A stretch of 64,000 nt of DNA from Candidatus Sulfurimonas marisnigri (GTDB taxonomy: Bacteria > Campylobacterota > Campylobacteria > Campylobacterales > Sulfurimonadaceae), in assembly GCF_015265475.1 (NCBI RefSeq), contig NZ_CP054493.1:558001-622000 (forward strand), read 5' to 3'. This document shows positions 57,446 through 64,000 of the stretch, piece after piece. The translations under genes were made by a program, and so were the position numbers. The notes under the pieces were generated by a model. It was not told the origin of the DNA and did not search any database. It saw nothing but the letters and a program-made list of their open reading frames with translations. Position 1 is the first letter of the stretch; each line of letters begins with the position of its first letter.

Positions 57446-58113
57446 TAAAACTACAAAATGTAAATAAGTATTTTTATAAGGGTGAAGCAAGAGAAGTTCA
57501 TGCTCTTTGTGATATAAACTTAACAATACAAAAGGGTGAGTTTACCCTTTTTAGCGGTCCCTCAGGTTGTGGGAAAACAACACTTTTAAATGCAATCGGC
57601 GCTCTTGACAGCATTGATAGCGGAGAGATATATCTAGACGATAAAGAGATAAGTTCACTTAATAAAGAAGATAGAACAACACTAAGACTCAATGAACTCG
57701 GTTTTGTGTTTCAAGCTTACAACCTTGTACCGGTTCTAAATGTTGAGCAAAATATAGGTTTTGTTATGAAACTTCGCGGCTTCAGTGAAGGGGAGATAAA
57801 AAGAAGAGTAATCGAAGTTGCCTCAATGTTGGAGATTGACAATAAGCTCAAATCACTTCCAAATGCACTAAGCGGAGGACAGCAACAAAGAGTTGCTGTG
57901 GCTAGGGCAGTTGCAGCAAAACCAAAGATTATTTTAGCAGATGAGCCGACCGCAAACCTAGACTCTAAAAACTCGCAAAAACTTATGGATATGATGAAAG
58001 AGCTTAATGAAAAAGAGGGTGTAAGTATACTTTTTGCCTCACATGATGAATATATTTTAGAGAATGTAAGACGGGTTATAAAACTAAATGATGGCGCAAT
58101 AGTAGATGGCTAA
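57442..58113 (+). CDS. ABC ATPase, LolD/MacB type
   Basis: 223 residues. Walker A SGPSGCGKTT, Q-loop FVFQAYNLVPVLNVEQN (the LolD/MacB hallmark), signature LSGGQQQR, Walker B IILADEPTAN and H-loop FASHDE are complete. Energises the two permeases encoded upstream. Overlaps the downstream barrel gene by 8 bases. Confidence 0.95.
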   Translation: MIKLQNVNKYFYKGEAREVHALCDINLTIQKGEFTLFSGPSGCGKTTLLNAIGALDSIDSGEIYLDDKEISSLNKEDRTTLRLNELGFVFQAYNLVPVLNVEQNIGFVMKLRGFSEGEIKRRVIEVASMLEIDNKLKSLPNALSGGQQQRVAVARAVAAKPKIILADEPTANLDSKNSQKLMDMMKELNEKEGVSILFASHDEYILENVRRVIKLNDGAIVDG

Positions 58114-59245
58114 AAAACTTTTGACTGTTTTACTTTTGCTCGTACATGTAGTATATGCAGATTTTGAGTACAAGATTAATAATAGTAACTTTACAATCTC
58201 TCAAGGCTCTATATTTCCAAATGAAGATGAAACTTATATATACAACTATAACAGGTTGAGGTTTCGCGGTGATTATACTGACAATGGCTTTTTTAGTACT
58301 GTTATTACTGATGGTGTGAACTACTTTGGAAATGAGTTTATTGACTCTAATACATTTGAATATATAAAGCATATAAAGTCTGATACTCCGTATAAAACAA
58401 AGACAAATGACGGCTCACTTCATGCCAAGGTATATAGGCTGTACGGTGGTTATGAAGATAATAAAAACAGATTAGTCATTGGCTTGCAAAATATATCAAT
58501 GGGAGTAGGGCGAATATGGACGCCAACAAACTTGTTTAACCCTAAAAACTCGTATGCTCTTGAACCAGATGAGGTATTTGGTGTGGCAGCTCTCTCTTAC
58601 ACAAGACATATAAGCGACACGTCACATGTAAGCATCGTACTCAGTCAGAAAGAAGATGATAGTTTTAAATACCTAGCAAGATACAAAGCATTTTTAGGGT
58701 TTGGGGATGTAGCGGTCAATCTAATTAGTTCTAAGGAGACGAAGATGATAGGTTATGAGATAGAGGCAAATCTTGGCGATACAGGTGTTGAGGTAAGAAG
58801 TGAGGGGGCTTACTTAAAAAATAAACTTCTACATGTAGACTTAAAAGAGAGAGATGAGGAGTTCTTTCAGGGGATAGTCGGAGCAGATTATGGTTTTGAA
58901 AGTGGAGTGACTATTGTGGTTGAAGCTTTGTATAGTTCTGAAAAATTCAGTTATGAAGAAATTTTGCTAAACATTGAGTCAGAGGCTCTCTCAAATTTAT
59001 TATATTCAAATTTTTACATGGGAACTTCATTGAGTTATAGTTTTACACTTTTTTTGGACGGCTCATTTAGTTTTATTGAGAGTTTCAATGACAAAAATTC
59101 ACGTTTTATTGCGCCGAGCCTTACTTACACGCTAAACGATTTCAACTCATTTAAAGTAGGTGCTTTAATTCAAAATGGAGCTAATAACAGCGAATTTGGA
59201 ATGAACCCCAACAGTTACTATTTTAATTATTCATTTTCATTTTAA
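58106..59245 (+). CDS. Predicted outer-membrane beta-barrel (porin-like)
   Basis: 379 residues. Signal peptide MAKKLLTVLLLLVHVVYA, then alternating strands over the whole length and a C-terminal Phe (YYFNYSFSF), the Bam recognition signature. The segment GLQNISMGVGRIWTPTNLFNPKN resembles barrel proteins that accompany LolA-like carriers and MMPL/ABC exporters. The last gene of the cassette, translationally coupled to the ATPase; may receive or release the transported molecule at the outer membrane. Confidence 0.75.
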   Translation: MAKKLLTVLLLLVHVVYADFEYKINNSNFTISQGSIFPNEDETYIYNYNRLRFRGDYTDNGFFSTVITDGVNYFGNEFIDSNTFEYIKHIKSDTPYKTKTNDGSLHAKVYRLYGGYEDNKNRLVIGLQNISMGVGRIWTPTNLFNPKNSYALEPDEVFGVAALSYTRHISDTSHVSIVLSQKEDDSFKYLARYKAFLGFGDVAVNLISSKETKMIGYEIEANLGDTGVEVRSEGAYLKNKLLHVDLKERDEEFFQGIVGADYGFESGVTIVVEALYSSEKFSYEEILLNIESEALSNLLYSNFYMGTSLSYSFTLFLDGSFSFIESFNDKNSRFIAPSLTYTLNDFNSFKVGALIQNGANNSEFGMNPNSYYFNYSFSF

Positions 59246-59308
59246 TTTACTAGTAATTAACTAAAATTTAAGTAAAATTCCACTTATTAAAAGTATATAA
59301 GGATGTAT

Positions 59309-59569
59309 ATGAATTTTCAACCATTAGGCGAGAGAGTCTTAGTAAAAAGAGTAGAAGAAGCAAACACTACTATGAGTGGAATTATTATTCCTGATAATGC
59401 ACAAGAAAAACCATCTCGTGGTGAAGTTGTAGCAGTTAGCAAAGAAGTTACTAACTTAGCGTGTGGAGATCTTGTACTGTTTGGTAAATATGCAGGAAAC
59501 GAAGTTTCACTTGGCGCAGATAAGTTTTTAGTTTTAAATTTAGAAGATATTTTTGGAATAATAGGATAA
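59309..59569 (+). CDS. groES: Co-chaperonin GroES
   Basis: 86 residues starting [17 protein letters not shown] at 59309 is chosen because AAGGA is too close to the ATG at 59303. Contains the mobile loop ([13 protein letters not shown]) and [14 protein letters not shown]. The GroEL gene follows after 3 bases. No CIRCE inverted repeat is visible in the 60 bases upstream, so HrcA control at that site is not supported. Confidence 0.97.
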   Translation: MNFQPLGERVLVKRVEEANTTMSGIIIPDNAQEKPSRGEVVAVSKEVTNLACGDLVLFGKYAGNEVSLGADKFLVLNLEDIFGIIG

Positions 59570-59572
59570 ATC

Positions 59573-61213
59573 ATGGCAAAAGAGATAATTTTTTCAGATA
59601 ATGCACGTAATGCATTGGCTCGCGGTGTTGCAAAACTTACAGATGCAGTAAAAGTAACTATGGGGCCTCGCGGTCGTAATGTTTTGATTCAAAAGAGTTA
59701 TGGTGCACCAGTAATCACTAAAGATGGTGTTTCAGTTGCTCGTGAGATTGAACTTAAAGATAAACTAGAAGATATGGGTGCTCAGCTTGTAAAACAAGTT
59801 GCATCAAACACTGCTGATGAAGCTGGTGATGGTACAACAACTGCAACTGTTTTAGCAAACGCAATTTTTTCTGAAGGTCTTAGAAACATCACTGCTGGGG
59901 CTAATCCTATTGAAGTTAAACGTGGTATGGACAAAGCTTGTGAAGAGATTCTTAAACACCTAAAAGAATCATCTAAAACTGTAAATGGAAAAAAAGATAT
60001 TGCACAGGTTGCAACTATTTCTGCAAACTCTGACAGTGATATTGGTGATATGATAGCTGAGGCGATGGATAGAGTTGGTCAAGATGGTGTAATTACTGTT
60101 GAAGAGGCTAAAGGTATCGCTGATGAATTAGAAGTAGTAGAAGGTATGCAGTTTGACCGTGGTTATTTAAGCCCATATTTTATTACAAATACTGAAAAGA
60201 TGATAGCTGAGATTGAAAATCCTTGGGTACTACTGTGTGATAGCAAAATTAATTCACTTAAAGATTTGCTTCCAGTTTTAGAGCAAGTTCAAAAAACTTC
60301 TCGTCCACTTCTTATTATTGCTGAAGATGTTGAAGGTGAAGCACTTTCAACTTTAGTTGTAAATAAGCTTCGTGGTGTTTTAAATATTTCTGCTGTTAAA
60401 GCTCCAGGTTTTGGTGATAGAAGAAAAGCAATGCTTCAAGATATTGCAACTCTAACAGGTGGTGTTGTAATAGCTGAAGAGACAGGACACAAACTGGAGG
60501 GTGCTACTATTCAACTCTTAGGTCAAGCATCTCGTGTTATTATAGATAAAGACAATACAGTTATCGTAAATGGTGCAGGAACTGAAGAAGCTGTTAAATC
60601 AAGAATAGCTGAAATTAAAGTTCAACTTGATGCTACAACTTCTGAGTATGATAAAGAGAAACTTCAAGAGCGTTTGGCAAAACTTAGTGGCGGTGTAGCA
60701 GTTATAAAAGTTGGTGCTGCAACTGAGACTGAAATGAAAGAGAAAAAAGACCGTGTTGATGATGCACTTTCTGCGACAAAAGCTGCTGTTGAAGAGGGTA
60801 TTATCATAGGTGGAGGAGCTGCCTTAGTTCGTGCTGCTTCAAAAGTAAAGCTTGATTTAATAGGTGATCAAAAAATTGGTTGTGAGATTATCCTTCGTGC
60901 TGTTAAAGCTCCAATGAAACAAATAGCTCAAAATGCTGGTTACGATACAGGTGTTGTTGTTAATGCCGTAGAGGGTGCAGAGAATGAGAATGTAGGTTTC
61001 AATGCTGCAACTGGTGAGTATGTTGATATGTTTGAAGCAGGGATTATTGACCCTCTTAAAGTTGCTCGCGTTGCTCTTATTAACGCTACTTCAGTTTCAA
61101 GTCTTCTTTTAACTACTGAAGCTGCAATATATGATATTCCAGAAGAGAATCCAGCAGCTGATATGGGTGGTGGTGGAATGCCTCCACAAATGGGAATGCC
61201 TGGTATGATGTAG
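59573..61213 (+). CDS. groEL: Chaperonin GroEL
   Basis: 546 residues, full length. [11 protein letters not shown] (ATP binding and catalytic Asp), the apical domain around [13 protein letters not shown], and the C-terminal GGM-rich tail ([15 protein letters not shown]) are all present. Forms the double heptameric ring with GroES. Confidence 0.98.
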   Translation: MAKEIIFSDNARNALARGVAKLTDAVKVTMGPRGRNVLIQKSYGAPVITKDGVSVAREIELKDKLEDMGAQLVKQVASNTADEAGDGTTTATVLANAIFSEGLRNITAGANPIEVKRGMDKACEEILKHLKESSKTVNGKKDIAQVATISANSDSDIGDMIAEAMDRVGQDGVITVEEAKGIADELEVVEGMQFDRGYLSPYFITNTEKMIAEIENPWVLLCDSKINSLKDLLPVLEQVQKTSRPLLIIAEDVEGEALSTLVVNKLRGVLNISAVKAPGFGDRRKAMLQDIATLTGGVVIAEETGHKLEGATIQLLGQASRVIIDKDNTVIVNGAGTEEAVKSRIAEIKVQLDATTSEYDKEKLQERLAKLSGGVAVIKVGAATETEMKEKKDRVDDALSATKAAVEEGIIIGGGAALVRAASKVKLDLIGDQKIGCEIILRAVKAPMKQIAQNAGYDTGVVVNAVEGAENENVGFNAATGEYVDMFEAGIIDPLKVARVALINATSVSSLLLTTEAAIYDIPEENPAADMGGGGMPPQMGMPGMM

Positions 61214-61234
61214 TCCATTTTCTACCAATTTAGC

Positions 61235-61258
61235 AGACCTCAAGTTATTTTGAGGTCT
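61235..61258 (+). terminator. Hairpin after groEL
   Basis: Perfect 9-bp stem (61235-61243 with 61250-61258) with a 6-base loop, 22 bases after the groEL stop. Followed by C/T-rich sequence rather than a pure T run. Confidence 0.7.
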
Positions 61259-61293
61259 CCTCTCTCATCTAACGCTTCAATTAAAGGATTTAT

Positions 61294-61929
61294 ATGCAAG
61301 CAGACTATTGGCATAATCTATGGGAAACAAATGAAATCGGTTTCCATCAAGGTGATACAAATCCATTTTTATTAGAATTTTTTTCTCAGTTAAAACTAAA
61401 ATCAAATAGTAGAGTATTTATCCCTTTATGTGGTAAAACACTAGATATTTCATGGATGCTAAAAGAAGGATATAGAGTTGTTGGTGTAGAACTAAATGAA
61501 AGTGCAGTTAAAGAGCTTTTTAGAACGTTGTCAGTAGAACCCAAGCTTAAAGAGATCGGATCGTTGACTCTATATAGCGCAAAAGATATTGATATATTTG
61601 TCGGGGACATTTTCAATTTAAATAAAGAGATACTAGGTAGTGTAGATGCTATATATGATAGAGCAGCACTTGTAGCACTTCCCAAAGAAATGCGTATAGA
61701 ATATACCTCACACTTAATGGATATAACTTCATCGGCACCGCAGTTTTTGATAAACTTTGAATATGAGCAAAGGCTAAAAGAGGGTCCTCCATTTTCAATT
61801 AGTAAAACTGAAGTCCAAAATCATTACAGTAAATTTTATGATATTAAACTTCTAAAAAGTTTTAAGATAGAAGGTGGAGGTTTTGCAAAGATAAATGCTT
61901 ATGAAAATATTTGGTTACTCAGCTCTTAA
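61294..61929 (+). CDS. Thiopurine S-methyltransferase family (TPMT-like)
   Basis: 211 residues. YWHNLWETNEIGFHQG at the N-terminus, VFIPLCGKTLDISWMLKEGYRVVGVELNESAV (SAM site), and YDRAALVALPKEMR are the family's motifs. In bacteria TPMT homologues methylate selenium or tellurium compounds or other thiols; the natural substrate here is unknown. ATG preceded by AAAGGA. Confidence 0.93.
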   Translation: MQADYWHNLWETNEIGFHQGDTNPFLLEFFSQLKLKSNSRVFIPLCGKTLDISWMLKEGYRVVGVELNESAVKELFRTLSVEPKLKEIGSLTLYSAKDIDIFVGDIFNLNKEILGSVDAIYDRAALVALPKEMRIEYTSHLMDITSSAPQFLINFEYEQRLKEGPPFSISKTEVQNHYSKFYDIKLLKSFKIEGGGFAKINAYENIWLLSS

Positions 61930-61988
61930 CTACAACGACAATTTCTTCTCGATTAAATAGTCTTTACAGAATCTTCACTATTTGGACG

Positions 61989-62013
61989 TAATTAAAAAAT
62001 TGGGGGTTTGAGA
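61989..62013 (+). repeat. Left terminal inverted repeat of the IS
   Basis: Imperfect partner of 62838-62861, ~22 of 24 positions matching by eye over the AATTAAAAAAT and GGGGGTTT blocks. Confidence 0.75.
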
Positions 62014-62061
62014 ATAGCTTCAAAGTTCAGTATATTGGTAAGAAACCAAGGTGTTTCTATA

Positions 62062-62834
62062 ATGGATTATAAAAAAGCTCTAAAAACTGTCCAAAATGCT
62101 CTTCAAAAAATATAATTAAAATAGGTAAAAGAAGAGGAATTCAGAGATATTTATGCAAAGATTGTAAGAAGAAGTTTCAACATCAAAGACGGCCAGAACA
62201 ACTCCAAAAAATAATATTTCAAGAATACTTTTTACAACGCCAAACACTCAAACAATTAGCAGCCAAATATAACAAATCAATACCTTGGGTCATGAAGCAA
62301 AGAGATGAATATGAGGTAGAATGTAAGGTTCATAATCCAAGAGCAGTAGATTTAGTTTGTGATGCTACTTTTTATGGCAAACGAAGGGATAAGTTAGGTA
62401 TTTTAGTATTTAAGGATGTTGAGTCCAAAGAAATACTAATTTGGAAACATATTGAAAGTGAGATAGTACAAGATTACAGATACTTAAAAGAAAAACTACT
62501 TGAACTTGGATATACCATCCAAAGTGTAACTTCAGATGGTAAGAGAGGCTTGTATAAAGCATTTAAAGATATTCCAATGCAAATGTGCCACTTCCATCAA
62601 AAAAAGATTGTACAAAGATATATTACAATACGACCAAAATTAGAAGTTAGTAAAGACTTAAAGAAAATAGTTTCAAGACTTACAAGAAATTACATATCCA
62701 AAATACAACTAATGCTCAGGAAGGTGGAGTATTCTCATACATGAAAAAATATGATTAGTTTACATCGGGGAATTAGTAAAGGTTTGAAGATAACTTTGGT
62801 AGATTACTATCTACTAAATTATCAAAAAAAGTGA
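62062..62834 (+). pseudogene. Frameshifted transposase, Zn-ribbon DDE type (IS256-variant-like)
   Basis: Reads from ATG 62062 (MDYKK), then must change frame in the run of six A's at 62071-62076 to continue as SSKNCPKCSSKNIIKIGKR, a zinc ribbon completed by YLCKDCKKKF. The main frame then gives LAAKYNKS (helix-turn-helix), VCDATFYGKR (first catalytic Asp), VTSDGKRGLYKAF (second Asp) and MCHFHQKK, and is broken near 62700 by a probable deletion. A different frame encodes TTNAQEGGVFSYMKK, and the first frame returns for SLHRGISKGLKITLVDYYLLN to a stop at 62832-62834. At least three disruptions: not functional. Family naming is by motif only. Confidence 0.8.
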
Positions 62835-62837
62835 GTT

Positions 62838-62861
62838 TTTAAACCCCCGATTTTTTAATTA
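62838..62861 (-). repeat. Right terminal inverted repeat of the IS
   Basis: Reverse complement matches the left end, starting TAATTAAAAAATCGGGGG. Immediately to its right is hemerythrin coding sequence. Confidence 0.75.
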
Positions 62862-63044
62862 AGTCTTCTTTGTTAAAATGTTTCACTGTGTACTCTCTAA
62901 ATCAATAAATATTTTTTCAAACACACCAGGTACTTCATCTTAGTCTATAGCTATGGAAAGATGATTAATGATTTCTAAAAGTTTTTTATGGTCATCATCT
63001 AGTGTTTTTATTCCTACGCTTAATCCGTCATTCCATTGAATCAT
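62862..63044 (-). pseudogene. Bacteriohemerythrin, disrupted by the IS and by point mutations
   Basis: On the minus strand from ATG 63044 the sequence reads [19 protein letters not shown], then KKLLEIINHLSIAID, a close match to the hemerythrin N-terminus including the His iron ligand in DDDHKK. A TAA then interrupts, followed by DEVPGVFEKIFIDLE. After a further one-base shift comes YTVKHFNKED, the second ligand helix (His and Glu). There the IS begins, and the remaining C-terminal half is not found on its other side. The ATG overlaps the kinase stop (ATGA), so the gene was the translationally coupled downstream partner of the REC-kinase. Confidence 0.8.
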
Positions 63045-64000
63045 ATTTCTATATTGCTAGTGCAAGAATTCAACTCAATAGTAAAACAAGCACCGCCATT
63101 TATATTTGCTACATGTAGCTTCCCATTGTGGTGATTTTCAACAATAGTTTTAGACATATAAAGACCCAATCCTGTACCGTTTCTTTCATCCTTAGTTGAA
63201 AAGTATGGGTCAAATATTTTTTCAATTACCTCTTGTGGTACCCCGCCACCATTATCTTCAATAGTAATAATATTTTTATCAGTAGTGATTTTTATTTGAG
63301 GATTTTTAATCTGCTTTTCTTTAAAGTTATCTTGCGCATTTTGTAGTATATTTAAAATTACTTGCATCATTTCACTATCGTATACCTCTATCTTTTCTTT
63401 AGAATTATGCTCTTGAATTACCTCTACATTTGCACTATCGAGGAGAGCTTTAATAATATTTAATGCTTTGTCTATAACTACTGACAACTCGACTGAAACG
63501 GATAGTTTATTTGTTTTATAAAAGTTTCTAAAGTCATTTATTGTCAATGTTAGATTTTGCACAAAATCACTTATGTCACCAAGTTTTTCATATAAGTAAT
63601 TAATAAATTCTTCTTTACCTTCTTGAGTATTTAAGTCGTATATAGCCAACTCTACTTTCATCTCTATGTCTAGTGTTGTTGTAGAAATAGCTGATAGCGG
63701 TTGTCTCCATTGGTGAGCTATCATACTTATCATTTCACCCATTTGAGCTAGTCTTGACTGCTCTATAAGCTGTTTTTCTTGTCTCCTGCTTTTTTCAGTC
63801 TCTTCTTTGATAGATACAATGGCTTTTTCCAAATTTTTTGTTTTTTCAAATAGGTTTATATATAGGTTTATCCTGTTTAAAAATTGATACTTTTCAATAG
63901 GTTTGGTGAAGTAGTCAATTGCTCCTACCTCGTACCCCTGCTTTATAAACTCATCTGACTTAAATGCAGCAGTCAAAAATACAATGGGTATATCTTTTGT
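63041..64000 (-). CDS. REC-histidine kinase (5' end outside window)
   Basis: Open to the right edge of the window, so partial. The visible part begins in a receiver domain ([22 protein letters not shown]), then a coiled-coil linker (~45-75), a HisKA helix with [19 protein letters not shown] (phospho-His in the H-Q-W-R-Q-P-L form frequent in Campylobacterota) and an ATPase domain ([37 protein letters not shown]). No output domain follows. Its stop codon overlaps the start of the hemerythrin pseudogene by coupling, suggesting it once formed part of an oxygen- or NO-related module. Confidence 0.9.
   Translation of the reverse strand, partial: TKDIPIVFLTAAFKSDEFIKQGYEVGAIDYFTKPIEKYQFLNRINLYINLFEKTKNLEKAIVSIKEETEKSRRQEKQLIEQSRLAQMGEMISMIAHQWRQPLSAISTTTLDIEMKVELAIYDLNTQEGKEEFINYLYEKLGDISDFVQNLTLTINDFRNFYKTNKLSVSVELSVVIDKALNIIKALLDSANVEVIQEHNSKEKIEVYDSEMMQVILNILQNAQDNFKEKQIKNPQIKITTDKNIITIEDNGGGVPQEVIEKIFDPYFSTKDERNGTGLGLYMSKTIVENHHNGKLHVANINGGACFTIELNSCTSNIEI

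Larger units (their letters stand above)
61989..62861 (+). mobile_element. Decayed insertion sequence with ~25-bp terminal inverted repeats
   Basis: The ends are near-identical inverted repeats beginning TAATTAAAAAAT and continuing YGGGGGTTT (61989-62013 and 62838-62861). Length ~873 bp. It carries one broken transposase (see next entry). No target-site duplication can be seen, so either flank may be rearranged. It interrupts a bacteriohemerythrin gene on its right side. Confidence 0.8.

Noticed and set aside
59246-59308. CIRCE/HrcA operator before groES
   Set aside because: The conserved TTAGCACTC-N9-GAGTGCTAA repeat is not present; only short AT-rich palindromes occur.
61930-61988. Missing 3' half of the hemerythrin gene on the left side of the IS
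   Set aside because: Translated in all three minus frames; no hemerythrin C-terminal motif (H-x3-H-x-F or similar) appears, so the segment was deleted or moved.
61981-62870. Target-site duplication flanking the IS
   Set aside because: The bases directly outside the two inverted repeats do not match.

Overview
The window looks like chromosomal DNA of a Campylobacterota (epsilonproteobacterial) chemolithoautotroph close to Sulfurimonas. The grounds are the two-subunit ATP citrate lyase (aclBA, the key enzyme of the reductive TCA cycle), cbb3-oxidase assembly genes (ccoI-ccoS), small c-type cytochromes, an abundance of two-component signalling proteins, AT-rich DNA, and a 16S rRNA gene of epsilonproteobacterial character. 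Genus placement is my inference from gene content and sequence feel, not from a database search.

Layout. 1-4.5 kb: tail of a membrane glycosyltransferase, aclB-aclA, and a lone type IV pilin/pseudopilin-like gene. 4.5-10.2 kb: a complete rrn operon (consensus sigma70 promoter, long leader, 16S, tRNA-Ile, 23S, 5S); leader and spacer form long processing stems. 10.3-18.9 kb: ADP-heptose synthesis (gmhA, gmhB, hldD, hldE), interrupted by a half-length asparaginase, ccoI-ccoS and a cytochrome c. 17.4-37.1 kb: LPS core and surface-glycan region of mixed orientation, with heptosyltransferases waaF and waaC, two further GT9 enzymes, ugd, a WaaP-like kinase, a membrane-anchored tyrosine-phosphatase-fold protein, an LTA-synthase/sulfatase-like transferase, GT2, GT4 and GT32 enzymes, two SDR epimerases, an O-antigen ligase and an MsbA-type flippase. 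37.1-46 kb: housekeeping and redox genes (hemN, an Fe-S CCG-domain protein, lgt, DUF2062, rhlE, truC, GDSL esterase, cytochrome P460, rhodanese, cold-shock protein). 46.4-51.2 kb: a signalling cluster on the minus strand (Hpt-REC-REC-GGDEF, single REC, PAS hybrid kinase, truncated REC-PAS). 51.6-51.8 kb: tRNA-Asn and a CAU tRNA.

51.9-59.2 kb is the most interesting part. Nine tightly packed or overlapping genes encode a CsgG-like lipoprotein, three more small lipoproteins (one DUF4810, one DUF799), a LolA-like periplasmic carrier, two FtsX/LolC-E-type permeases, a LolD/MacB-type ATPase and a predicted outer-membrane beta-barrel. Read as one unit, this looks like a dedicated envelope export or lipid/lipoprotein-transfer machine separate from the housekeeping Lol system. 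Its cargo cannot be told from the sequence.

59.3-64 kb: groES-groEL, a TPMT-like methyltransferase, then a decayed insertion sequence with a Zn-ribbon transposase. The element sits in a bacteriohemerythrin gene that was translationally coupled to a REC-histidine kinase running off the right edge. A palindromic octamer, TACATGTA, occurs 20 times by my manual count, mostly inside genes, against roughly 2-3 expected from base composition.
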